Shown: positions 32,092-43,442 of the stretch, in pieces
Layout of the letters: each line of letters opens with the position of its first letter
Numbering within the stretch: position 1 is the stretch's first letter
Assembly (NCBI GenBank): GCA_026214975.1
Contig: JAOBSW010001149.1
Location: forward strand, 27,987-91,986
Length of the DNA stretch: 64,000 nucleotides
Direction of reading: 5' to 3'
Source of the DNA: Gentiana macrophylla
Taxonomy: Eukaryota; Streptophyta; Magnoliopsida; Gentianales; Gentianaceae
Notes under the pieces: generated by a model
Told to the model about the DNA's origin: nothing
Seen by the model: the letters and a program-made list of their open reading frames with translations, nothing else
The model's database searches: none
Translations under genes and position numbers: made by a program

Positions 32092-33058
32092 ATGGCATTA
32101 ATGAATCTGGCATACTCTGCTGAAAGGTTTTCCAGATTCATTACCTCACTCAGTGTGGAGTCTACTGAACTGTATGAGCACCTCCTTGATAAAAGGTTGG
32201 TGATGTCCTTATCCTTGTGGATCTTCTTAATTGTGCTGATTCAGGTGCCTGACTTACAGGAGCATGCTCTGCATAAGATGCCTCAGCTGACCCTTTGTCT
32301 GGCTGGTTTGCTGACTCATTCAGCAGATCATCAAAATTGTCCATCACTGGTAATGGTATTGGCATATTAACAAGATATCTAGCCCTGCCTAATACCTGTT
32401 GGAATAGAGGAAAACAGGTCCAAAGGAATTGAGTGCTTCTAGCAATAAAAATATCATTGTTGGTGATACCCTTAGTAGTGTTTGAATTTCAAAGATAGAC
32501 GCAAGTCCTACATCTGGAGTAAAACTTAGTTCTGTGCCGCTGAAGTGTGCAAGAAAAAACAAGGCATCCAAAAACTTTAAACACAGAATAATCTTTTTTG
32601 GTGCCATAAAGCACCTCATGTGGAGTACTTTCCTTCAGCAGTGGTGTAGGTGTAGCATTAATTAATCTCACAGCATGTAAAAGAAAAAAAAACCCATATT
32701 CAATGGGTAAATTACTCTGGAACCTCAGTCCATTGGTAACATTCAGCAGATACTAATGTTTCCTTTCAACAATACCCTTCTGTTCAAGTGTGCCGACACA
32801 GGATGTCTGATATATAATGCCCTACTGAGTATAAAAGTCAGTAAGATGGAACTCAGCTCCATTGTCAGACCTGATAACTTTAATAACTTTGTGAAATTGA
32901 GTTGAAACAAACATAACAAAAGATTTAACAAGGTCTGAAGATTCAGATTTGTTTCTCATGAGAAAAACCCAAGTAAATCTAGAAAAATCATCTACAATAG
33001 TAAGAAAATATCGTTGTCCATTGATAGGGTGTTGTTTCAGAGGACCCCAAATGTTCAA
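32092..33058 (-). pseudogene. Copia-M integrase and linker to RT
   Basis: Integrase core: NIWGPLKQHPINGQRYFLTI, VDDFSRFTWVFLMRNKSE, VIRSDNGAEFHL, then a stop and EQKGIVERKH. The C-terminal part ATPTPLLKESTPHEVLYG and FKVFGCLVFSC follows in other frames. The linker (32365-32100) has AQLRRSTRIRTSPTFYQ and LENLSAEYARFINAIN, which normally leads into RT; here it meets Gypsy-C at about 32090. Confidence 0.8.
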
Positions 33059-33059
33059 A

Positions 33060-34550
33060 AACAGAATTTACAGCAGTTGTGCTTAATCGAAAGGGATTTT
33101 TCTTTAATTTTACTATACGGCAAACATAACAAAGATCATGATTACAAAATTTGACATCAGCAGAATGTTAACTAATAACTTGTTGTATTTTATCTGGAAA
33201 GTGTCCTAGTTTGTAATGCCACAAAATAGCATCATCTAATCTATCAAATAAGGTGTGGTTTTCTAAAGCATTAACATTTGAAGGTGTGATAGGTTGATCC
33301 ATGACATACAATCCTTCGTATGTCAGATGAACCAATCATTTTCTTGTTCTTGTCCTACAAAACACACTTGTTAGCAGAAAAAATAGTTGCACCTCTTGTA
33401 TGGTTAATAAAAGAAGGTAAGGATAAAAGATTATACTTAAAACCAGGAATGCAAATTACATCGAATAGGACTAGCTGAGGGTTTACCCTTACTTGTCCTA
33501 TATGTGTAACATTGTTTCCATTAGGTAATCCCATTTTAATACCAGATGAAGTTTGGGACTACTTAACAGATCTTATGATCCTACAATGTGATCCGTGGCA
33601 CCAGAGTCCATGATCTGTCTTACTAGATTTAGATCACATGTCCCTATAACAGGCGTGTAGTGTGTAATAAACTCAGCAGGTTGTCCAACAACAAATCCTG
33701 CATGTCTATGAGGATCAGAACTCAGCAGAGCCATCAACTTATCAAGTTTCTATGCAGTAAGATTTGGGAACCCTGGTCCAATAGGCCTATTTTGGACCTG
33801 ATCTTCTTCTGATGACTATTATTACTCTACCAAATTAGCTCTTTTTGACTTGAAACTAGGAGGATAGCCATGTTTCTTGTAACATGTCTCTTCAGTATGG
33901 CCATTGAATCAACAAAAACTACACTGAACTTTCTTCGGATTCTTAGGCCTGGTACTAGCAGTAGATACGGAACTAGGTATGCTGACTTTTTGATTTTACC
34001 CTTGTCCATTGAGAATCACTGAATCTTGATTCTTGGCCTTGTTATCCACATACAACTCCTGTCTTTCAAATTTAATGGCCATTGCAAAGGCATAATAAAA
34101 TTCTAGGAAACGTACCATCAGCATTGCCTATGAAACCATTGGCTCAAAATCTTCCCTTTAAGAAACTTCATGACATGTTCAGCCTCCATACGATCCATCA
34201 ATGTGGTAATTGCATTGCACTGACATTGAGGATCATAAGAACAAACAGGCACAGGCCTGATAGTATTGATTTCTTCCCATAGAACCATCAATTTTGTGAA
34301 ATATTGATTGACAAAACAGTACCTTACTTAGCAGATGCATTTCTTCAATAAGATCTGAAAGCCTCAATGCATCAACATTAGAAAACTTGCAGCAAGATTC
34401 TTCCAAATTGCATGTGTACTTTTGAAATACATTAAACTTTGTGCAATGGTATTCTCCACAGAATGTAAGATCCATGATCTCACCATTGTATCACATTGTC
34501 TCTACGCATGAATGTCTACTGAATCTGCTTCTTGCCTTTTGATTATGCCA
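33060..34550 (-). pseudogene. Copia-M gag C-terminus and protease
   Basis: Decayed gag from about 34550 downward. The zinc knuckle CSFC-stop-FNGHTEETC is at about 33875-33920, a CX2CX4HX4C motif with one nonsense codon. Protease MDSGATDHIVG is at about 33590-33620. Degenerate GAG-pre-integrase sequence leads into integrase. Frames change repeatedly. Confidence 0.65.
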
Positions 34551-34555
34551 TCTAC

Positions 34556-36083
34556 TGTTAAGGGCTAAATTATAGTGATTTTTATATATATTTTCTATAT
34601 CAATTTCCCCTACATTCATATGATTTTCATAGATTTTGAGCTATATATGTAAATATTGAGTAAATGGTGTTTTTAATAGTAAAATATGAAAACGTATCGA
34701 TTTATATGCTTTATTTGATGATTTTATGTTGTTTTGGAATCGTGTTACGTTTTGGTATGTTTTCGATGTGTGTAGATACATATCTTTAACTTGGAAAGGA
34801 TTTAGAAGAGTCTAAATTCGAATTTGAAGTGTTGATAAAGAGATAGAGATGATACAAGATGGATAAAGATGGAAGAATCAGGATAATTATCAAGAAATCG
34901 AAGTCCATCAAGATGGACGAGCGTCGGATGGCGTCCAAAGTGAGCAGGCGTTTGATAAAGCAAACCGGCGTCGTAATCGTAATTCACATTCAGAGAGTTC
35001 AGACGCTCATCAAACTAGCGTCCAGTCTCCGTCCAAGCATTCTGGACGGGCGTCCAATTTGACAAACGAGCATCCACCGCCGCATTCAGCAGAACCGACT
35101 TAGGTTACTGTAGCAGCCGCCTCTGTTTTTTATTTAAAGCACAGCAGCCCCAAACCCTAATTCATTCAGAAATTTTCTCACATCAAAAGAGAGGCCAGCA
35201 GCCACATCTTGAGAGTTTGAAGGCCGGTCACCCGAGCCTTGTGCTCGGGTGAACCGAGGTTAGATTAGGAGTAGTTTAGATGTTTTTCGTTTCCATGGAT
35301 CAATCCTTGTTCAAAACTATGTGAGTTCTTTTGATTAATTCAATTCAGCTTTTTTCTTCATGATTGTTGATTTATTTTGTATCTTTCTTTGTGCTTATGA
35401 GGCCATGAGAATAGATTGAAAGATCTGTTTTCAATTGATGTTTATAATACGGAAGTTGCATAAACCTTAGATCATCATAGAAAGATAGGGTTTTTAGCCG
35501 TTGATTATGTGACAAATTAATTGGTTAGGTTCCTAGGTTGTTAGATTCGATTATATACGAGTAACTTGAATCTACACCCGTCGCTTTGTTTGGTAAATCA
35601 GTCTCAACACTCGAAAGATGAGAGATCGATAATTGAATTCACTAAGGAATTAGGAATTCATAGCTTGAGAAATAGATTTGCTAAGGAATTAGGAATTTGT
35701 ATCTCGTGTAAAGGTGAAACCACAATTTGAATTAAAATCATGAGATGAACTAGGGTTGAGATCACTTGGTTTGTATATTGGATGTTTGATCCCATGTCTT
35801 TAGTTTAGATTGTTTTTATGTTTCTTAGGTTAGATTTATCTTGATTGTTCTTTTCTGTTTTTATGTTTTGTTCTTTCGTTTCTTTTGTTTATTCGTTCTT
35901 TGAGTAACAATTGGTAGGATTAGTGAAATTAGATTCAACATCCCAATTCCCTGTGGATCGACCCCTTACTTATCTCGCTCTACTATCAACAACCCGGTAT
36001 TCGGCCGGTTAGGAGTTAGTTTTGCAATTAGGTTAGGGTTTATAAATTTTCTTTTTGTTTAGTGATGCAAAATCCCCCCAACA
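34556..36083 (+). repeat. LTR-A (5')
   Basis: 1,528 bp, TGTTAAGGGCTAAAT...CCCCCCAACA. TATTTAAA box at 35131-35138. GC-rich palindromes (for example GGACGGGCGTCC at 35044-35055) lie within 100-200 bp upstream of it. Confidence 0.9.
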
Positions 36084-36087
36084 AAAG

Positions 36088-36105
36088 TGGCGCCGTTGCC
36101 GGGGA
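36088..36105 (+). other. PBS of element A
   Basis: TGGCGCCGTTGCCGGGGA, four bases after LTR-A; the tRNA-Asp-type PBS typical of Athila-related Gypsy elements. Confidence 0.85.
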
Positions 36106-36424
36106 TTCGGTGTTTTGTTGAATTTAATTGAGTTAATTCTTCGATTTTGTTACGATTTATTTTTCGTTCAATAAAAGTAGCGATAAATAAGTTGAGAGTT
36201 TTTATTTTTGCCGTGTTTCGATGACCGTAGGGTTAAGAATGTGCAAAAAGTTTTTTACTCAACTTATGAAACGTGAATTATATGTTTAGATGTAGTCTAG
36301 TCTAACTCCTGTGCTATAATTTGATGAATTTCTTTGTGTTGTTATGTATGCGTGTTGGTTTGTTTTGAGTTGATTTAGGGTTTCTTTGTGTTTATCCTGT
36401 ATATACTGTGCAAATTCGTTGTTT

Positions 36425-36665
36425 GGACGAGCGTTCAGGTAAGTGAACGCCCGTCCAGTTCATAATCTGCAGGTGAATGCACGTCTGGTATGTTGGACGT
36501 TCGTCCGTCCCAAAACGTATCAATCCTGCTCTGATTTGAAGAATCAGACGGGCGTCTGTAATTCTAAACGCCCGTCCGGTCGGTTTTCAAAGCAGGCGGC
36601 GCCGAAAAAGTGAACGCCCGCCCGATCTTGAGATTTCCTTTGAGCGTTCGTCCGGAATGCAGTCC
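36425..36665. repeat. Palindromic GC motif cluster in the A leader
   Basis: Palindromes GGACGTTCGTCC (36495-36506) and CAGACGGGCGTCTG (36545-36558), and a 12-nt-arm hairpin GGACGAGCGTTC/GAACGCCCGTCC (36425-36436 and 36445-36456, 8-nt loop), plus several half sites (AACGCCCGTCC, GAGCGTTCGTCC) down to about 36660. The same motif occurs in LTR-A, LTR-B and the B leader. Confidence 0.75.
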
Positions 36666-36832
36666 AGGTTCTGTTTTTCTTGATGCTTTAATTTAACTTG
36701 GATTACTTTCATTAGAGCTTCTGTGGCTATTTCCTTTTACGTAGATGTTCTGAACATACATGTTTATACCCTTCCATCTACTGAATCCATGTTGAATAAA
36801 TGATTTTATTTCTTCTCCTTGATTCATGCATG

Positions 36833-37393
36833 CTATAGTAACTGTCGTTTCACGTATGCTATAGTTATTATGTTTTGTTTTTAGTGTGGCTAATGTCGTT
36901 TACGTAGGCTACATACCGTTGTGATGAATCTTTTAAGCTTTGAGACTTATGTGCTTCCTTGTTGTTTTTGTAACTCATATGGGTAGCTACTGTCGGTTTT
37001 CCGTATGCTACGTCTTAGGCCATATGAGTTATATCGTTTAGTATAGCTAAACTGTTGGTTTCCATAATGCTATCACTTTTGACGAGTCTTAAGGCTGCGT
37101 CACACACTGCGCATGTAATGAACAAGATCTTATCGTTTATCGTAACTTTGCCAATATTTGGTAGACGTTTATTTTATACATGTCATGTTGCAAATGAGTG
37201 GGCTAGTTTTCTTTCTTTTATTTTCTTTTATTTTTGCATATCATTTAGATGCATATCATTTAGTTGCATGTCATCTAGTTGCATTGTTTTTCTATTTTTC
37301 TTTTATTTTTCTTGAGTGTAGTTAAGCGTCGGTTTCGTAATACTACCTCGCTTTTTTTCATGATAGTTCTTGTTGGTTTTCCATATGCCATCA
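36833..37393 (+). repeat. Hairpin array of element A (six units)
   Basis: Units at 36833-36864, 36885-36913, 36972-37030, 37043-37073, 37318-37346 and 37361-37393. Each has an outer stem, a bulge (A)CTGT or close variant, an inner 3-bp stem, a T-rich loop, TAT or TAAT, and the outer stem complement. Outer stems differ but pair: CTATAG/CTATAG, TGTGGC/GCTACA, GTAGC/GCTAC, ATAGC/GCTAT, GTAGT/ACTAC. Inner stems are CGG/CCG, TGG/CCA or CGT/ACG (one C is lost in the fifth unit). The third unit is extended by a perfect 11-bp stem AACTCATATGG/CCATATGAGTT. No ORF covers it. Confidence 0.75.
37237..37285 (+). repeat. 15-bp tandem repeat in element A
   Basis: Three units based on GCATATCATTTAGWT; a matching array lies in element B at about 43331-43379. 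Confidence 0.7.
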
Positions 37394-38900
37394 TTATTAT
37401 TATTGCATATCATGTAGTTTTGCATTGTAGTATATTTTCATATAGTTGCACCTAGCCTACGAGTTTGTGATATTTTCATGTATATGTGTCCATCTTTATG
37501 TGAGCATAATTTGAATATCTCTATAAATTCTTTTCCATGTGCTTTATTTGTATAAGTCTAATCTTTTCCCCATAGACTCTTTTTGCACTAATCAAGTCTG
37601 TAGGATACTTTCTTCCTAGCTATTGTGCACTTTAAAGATGTATTCGATTGTCTGTGATGCTCATGATCCTCATCGAGCTATGCAAGCAATCTGGTTCTTG
37701 TTGGTTCCTCAGAATTGCCGACATCCAATCAGCTAAGTTCTCTAATTTATTATTTCTGTATAACTTGAGGACAAGTTGCAATCTAAGTGTGGGGGAAGGG
37801 ATAGATGATTTATGTGTCTACTTTTGTTTGCTCATATTTTTAGTAATTCTATGAAAAGTGCTTAATTTTCAAATTTTTTGTTAAGTCCCGAGTAGACAAA
37901 GGCATATCTTTGCTTGAGTTTATATCATTTTTGCTGTATTCATTATATTTAGTAATTTTAGATGTTTCACCCGACACTCTTTTTCACATGCCATAGTAAA
38001 TGATGAGCTAAATGTTGAAAGCCTACCCCATTTTAGTTGGAGATTTTTGATGATTATAGTATGTTTCTTTGCTTATGTACAATTCTTGAAAAGTTTAGTA
38101 GTTTGTATTCTAGGATTAAAGTATGACATACTGTGAATATCTGTAAGTTTGAATGTGATAAGTGAAACGTGATTAAGTCTTTGCAATAGTAATAAATTGT
38201 TTACTTGAGGTGTTATGCTCATGGTGCGTGCTACTAGAAAATAATCTTTTCCTTGCCCGACCGAGAAATCTCTAAGTAAACATAATTGTAATTGTGTGTG
38301 TCGGAAGTTGGTTTATGATTTGGGTGAGGTAGGGTGTACCACGTATGTCCTATACCACTATGATGACCAAAAGCTCACGACGGTCGGTTTATAGTTGCCT
38401 TATGATTGGAGTAAGGTAGGGATTATCTTGAAATGTCCTATTTCGCTATGAGGGCAAAAGCTTATTACGATGTGTGTTAGAAAAGTGTGAAAAAGTGAAA
38501 ATATTGAAATATATTATTATGAATAAGTAAGGACTTAGTTATCGTTAATCTTATACCCCAGTATAAATGAAGGATATGTTGTAGGGATTATCCTCTGAGT
38601 GCATCGAGAAATGTTTTAGATATTCTCTACTATTTCTTTTTGGGATATGTATGTTTTGTAAAATGCCTGTTATAGTTTTTTGATTATTTCTAACTTAGAT
38701 GGGAAACCGGGCTAGTTTTGGTTTGAATAACTTTCAAATTGTGGAACTTAGTGGAAGTTTATTATGGCTATGCACACACTACACGGGTGAACTTCTAAGT
38801 TATTAAATATGCTTTATATTTGTATAGATGTTTATTTGTCTCGAGCTTGACTTTGTTCTGTTTTGCTCGAGGATGAGCAAAAGTTTAAGTGTGGGGGTGT
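37394..38900 (+). other. A interior, 3' part
   Basis: Non-coding. It contains GAGGACAAGTTGCAATC and TAAGTGTGGGGGAAGG near 37765 and the terminal polypurine tract AAGTGTGGGGG (about 38887-38897) before LTR-A'. No gene is visible. Confidence 0.6.
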
Positions 38901-40308
38901 TGTTAAGGGCTAAATTATAGTGATTTTTATATATATTTTCTATATCAATTTCCCCTACATTCATATGATTTTCATAGATTTTGAGCTATATATGTAAATA
39001 TTGAGTAAATGGTGTTTTTAATAGTAAAATATGAAAACGTATCGATTTATATGCTTTATTTGATGATTTTATGTTGTTTTGGAATCGTGTTACGTTTTGG
39101 TATGTTTTCGATGTGTGTAGATACATATCTTTAACTTGGAAAGGATTTAGAAGAGTCTAAATTCGAATTTGAAGTGTTGATAAAGAGATAGAGATGATAC
39201 AAGATGGATAAAGATGGAAGAATCGGGATAATTATCAAGAAATCGAAGTCCATCAAGATGGACGGCGTCGGATGGCGTCCAAAGTGAGCGGGCGTTTGAT
39301 AAAGCAAACCAGCGTCGAATCGTAATTCACATTCAGAGAGTTCAGACGCTCATCAAACTAGCGTCCAGTCTCCGTCCAAGCATTCTGGACGGGCGTCCAA
39401 TTTGACAAACGGCGTCCACCGCGCATTCATTGAGAACCGACTTAGGTTCTTGTAGCGGCCGCCTCTGTTTTTATTTAAAGCACTGGCTGAGCCCCAAACC
39501 CTAATTCATTGAAATTTTCTCACATCAAAGAGAGGCCAGCAGCCGCATCTTGAGAGTTTGAAGGCCGGTCACCCGAGCCTTGTGCTCGGGTGAACCGAGG
39601 TTAGATTAGGAGTAGTTTAGATGTTTTTCGTTTCCATGGATCAATCCTTGTTCAAAACTATGTGAGTTCTTTTTGATTAATTCAATTCCAGTTTTTCTTC
39701 ATGATTGTTGATTTATTTTGTATCTTTCTTTGTGCTTATGAGGCCATGAGAATAGATTGAAAGATCTGTTTTCTATTGATGTTTATAATACGGAAGTTGC
39801 ATAAACCTTAGATCATCATAGAAAGATAGGGTTTTTAGCCGTTGATTATGTGACAAATTAATTGGTTAGATTCCTAAGTTGTTAGATTCGATTATACGAG
39901 AGTAACTTGAATCTACACCCGTCGTTTTGTTTGGTAAATCAGTCTCAACACTCGAAAGATGAGAGATCGATAATTGAATTCACTAAGGAATTAGGAATTC
40001 ATAGCTTGAGAAATAGATTCGCTAAGGAATTAGGAATTTGTATCTCGTGTAAAGGTGAAACCACAATTTGAATTAAAATCATGAGATGAACTAGGGTTGA
40101 GATCACTTGGTTTGTATATTGGATGTTTGATCCCATGTCTTTAGTTTAGATTGTTTTTATGTTTCTTAGGTTAGATTTATCTTGATTGTTCTTTTCTGTT
40201 TTTATGTTTTGTTCTTTCGTTTCTTTTGTTTATTCGTTCTTTGAGTAACAATTGGTAGGATTAGTGAAATTAGATTCAACATCCCAATTCCCTGTGGATC
40301 GACCCCTT
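38901..40308 (+). repeat. LTR-A' (3' copy, truncated)
   Basis: Co-linear with LTR-A from TGTTAAGGGC to GGATCGACCCCTTA; the last about 118 bp are missing. Many of the differences from LTR-A are short indels in GC-rich or CAG/CTG contexts near the palindromes. Confidence 0.85.
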
Positions 40309-41635
40309 ATTTTACGATGATTTTCCCCATATTTATATTTTTTGCATAAGAATTGGCCTTTATATTGAAATATTAAGCAAGTGATGTTTTAATGGTCTAA
40401 TTGCAAAAGTGATTAAATTATGTGTTTAATTGGTGGTTTTATGATTATTTGGATGATGTTACACTTTGAAATGGTTTTGATGTTTGTAGATGTGCATATT
40501 TCGAGCTGAAAAAGGGATCAAAAGATGAAACAAGTCGGATTTATTTGACATACAAGAGATAAGGAAGAGTTATATGAAGAAGAGAAGAGATAGGGATGAG
40601 AAGAATGAGATAAAGATGATGATATCTAGTCCAGACATACCGGACGAGCGTCCGACCTTCAGAACGGGCGTCCACGACCGACTACAGCAGAACCGACTTA
40701 CTTTATCTATAAATAGCCGCATTATGTGAACCCTAGGATCATAACTTTTACCGCACATTACTTTAGAAAACCCTAAATTCTGAGAGCAAGTCACCTCGGC
40801 CGGCTGAGCCTTGGTGCTTGGCCGGCCGAGGGTGTTTCTTTTCATTTGTTTTATTTTCTTTGTTTTCGAAGCTTAATGCTTGGGAATTTTCGCAATTGTT
40901 CAAACGATTTGAATCTTCTTCTTGAGTTTTATCTACTTTTACTTAAGTTTGTTTTATGATTTTATCTCAAAGTTGTATCTTTTCCTATGCGATTATTTGT
41001 TATGCAACGAATATCGGAAGATGGTTGCTTATCGATGTTTGATTTTGATGGAAGTCATGTTAGACTTAGATCACCATAGGAAAGATTGGATTTTTAACCT
41101 TGACATAACGGAAGTTGATAGGTTGATTATCTAGGTTGCTAGATTTGAATAAATCTTACACCTTGTTTTGATTGATATACGAATTATCTACGGAAGTAGG
41201 ATTCATACTTTTGATTAGGTGAACCACATCTTTAGTTAATCATCACAAGATAACCTTAGATAGAGATAGGGTTTGAAGGATTGGATGATTTTGTTTGTTC
41301 ATTGTTAATCTCCATGTTCATCTTCTTGTTTATTTCCTTTTATAGTTAGTAGTTTAGATTTAGTTTTATCGCTTTTATCCTTCACGGCTTTGGATTAACA
41401 ATCCTCTGTCCATTTACTTTTCGCTTTTTTCGTTTTCGATTCCGTTTTGAATAAGTAACAATTTAAGGATTAATAAGATTAGATTCAAAGCATCCCTTTT
41501 CCATGAGGATCGATACCGTACTTATCCAACTTTACTAGCAACTACCCGGTATTCGGCCGGTTAGGAGGTAGTTTTGCATGGTAGTATAGGTTTATAAATT
41601 TTCTTTTGTTTTAATGATGCAAAATCTCCCCAACA
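40309..41635 (+). repeat. LTR-B' (5' copy, truncated)
   Basis: Co-linear with LTR-B from its about 36th base (TTTTACGATG) to AAATCTCCCCAACA. TATAAATA at 40708-40715; CGGACGAGCGTCCG palindrome at 40641-40654, 54 bp upstream. Followed by AAAG and a PBS variant TGCCGCCGTTGCCGGGGA (41640-41657). Confidence 0.85.
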
Positions 41636-41829
41636 AAAGTGCCGCCGTTGCCGGGGAATCGGTGTTTTCGTTGAATCTAATGGAGTTAACTTTTCTATTT
41701 TGTTACAACTTTTTAATAGGTAGATTATAGTTTAGGATTTAGGGTTTTTCATAGTTTTTCTTTTATAGTTACCTGTTAGCTTTCCCCACCCGTTTTCCTG
41801 GTGTTTTTCTCGTTTCTGTTCCCGTTTTA

Positions 41830-42745
41830 CTGCGACGAGACGGCGTCCATTTTATCCGGGCGCCCGTCCGGTTCTTCAGACCTTTAATACGGCGTCCGGA
41901 TTTCCAGGCGCCCGTCTAGTTCGATTTTGGGAGGGCGTTCGCCCGATAAAGTGAACGCCGCCTGCTTTTTCTGTTTGATGTCTACTCTTGTTTCTATCTT
42001 TTGTTTCCATCTTTTCTTGTTCCTACATTGATTAGGGGCATCTAGGGTTGATTTATCGACTTCAAGTTTTTAACGATCAAATTTTTGGAAAAAGGGATAG
42101 TTTTAGCACTCGTTACTATTTTGGCCATAACTTTCGGCTCGAGTGTCGGATTGGCGCGCAGGACCCCAATTCGGAAAGCTCGTTCCGACGCCGACGACGT
42201 GATGGACGGCCTTTGGCCGTCCAACACCATTTTCGAGGTCAAAATCCACTGTTTTCCCTTCCATTTTGGGCTCAGAAGATTTCAACACGTTTTCCCCCCC
42301 TTTCTAGTGTTTTCATGTTTTAAATTTTTCGTAGTTTAGGTTTAGGATTCTGTTTCCGTATCTTTTTAGGTATTTTTTCAATAAAAGTAGCGTGAATTAA
42401 ATTGAGAGTTTTTTTTTTGCCGTGTTTCGATGACCGGTAGGTTAAGAATGTGCAAAAAGTTTTTTAATCAATTTATGAAACGTGAAGTATATGTTGGTGT
42501 GTTTTCTAATCTAATCTTCTGTGCTAAAAGTTATCGGTGGGTGTTGAGTTGTTAATCTGAATTGCTATGAGTTTAAGATGTTAGTCTAGGGTTTGCGGTT
42601 GCGTTTACTAAGTTGCAGGTTGCTGTGTCGAAGGGGCAGACGGGCGTTCGGTCCATTGAACGCCCGTCCAGTGCAAACTTTCCAGGTGAACGCCCGTTTG
42701 AAATTCAGAACGCACGTTCAAAGGGTTGGACGAGCGCCCAACCCT
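41830..42745. repeat. Palindromic GC motif cluster in the B leader
   Basis: Includes an 11-bp perfect hairpin GACGGGCGTTC/GAACGCCCGTC (42639-42649 and 42658-42668, 8-nt loop, the same loop size as in A) and repeated GGCGTCC/GGGCGCCCGTCC half sites at 41840-41955 and 42688-42735. Confidence 0.7.
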
Positions 42746-42933
42746 ACGACCAGGTTCCAAAGTTTTTATTTATTCGATTTTTAATGCTTTATTTGACTTG
42801 GATGTTTTTAATCTGAGCTTCTGTGGCTGATTAATTTTACGTAGATGTCCTGAACTTATGTGATTTTATTTTTCCATCTATAAATCCATGTTAGATAATT
42901 GATCAATTCCTTATATATGATTCATCTAGGCAT

Positions 42934-43442
42934 GTTATAGTGACTGTCGGTTCTCGTAAGCTATAACTGTTCTTATAGTTAATTAGTAGCTAATGTCGGT
43001 TCCCGTATGCTACATACCGCTGTGATGAATCTTTTAAGCTTTGAGACTCATGTGCTTCCTTGTTGTTTATGTAACTCATATGGGTAGCTACTGTCGGTTT
43101 TCCGTATGCTACGTCCTTTTCCATATGAGTTATATCTGTTTAGTATAGCTAACTGTTGGTTTTCCATAATGCTATCACTTTTGACGAGTCTTAAGGCGCG
43201 TCTACACTGCATGTAATGGACAGCACTGTCGTTTATCGTAACCTGTCATTATTTGGTAGACGTTTATTATATACATGTCGTGTTGCTAATTAGTGGGCTA
43301 GTTTTCTTTCTTTAATTTTCGTTTATTTTTGCATATCACTTAGATGCATATCATTTAGCTGCATACCATCTAGTTGCATTGTTTTTCTATTTTTCTTTTA
43401 TTTTTCTTGAGCGTAGTTAACTGTCGGTTTCCGTAATACTAC
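42934..43442 (+). repeat. Hairpin array of element B (five units)
   Basis: Units at 42934-42967 (outer stem GTTATAG/CTATAAC), 42986-43013 (GTAGC/GCTAC), 43073-43131 (AACTCATATGG/CCATATGAGTT enclosing GTAGC/GCTAC), 43145-43175 (ATAGC/GCTAT with inner TGG/CCA) and 43413-43442 (GTAGT/ACTAC). They have the same order and spacing as in element A, and the surrounding sequence is otherwise more diverged. Confidence 0.75.

Noticed and set aside
34802..35062. Short ORFs over the GC palindromes in LTR-A
   Set aside because: The same blocks occur in LTR-A' with frame-changing indels; no coding constraint is seen.
37237..37285. Regular repeats considered as a CRISPR-like array
   Set aside because: Direct 15-bp tandem repeats without spacers, in a plant retroelement; not CRISPR.
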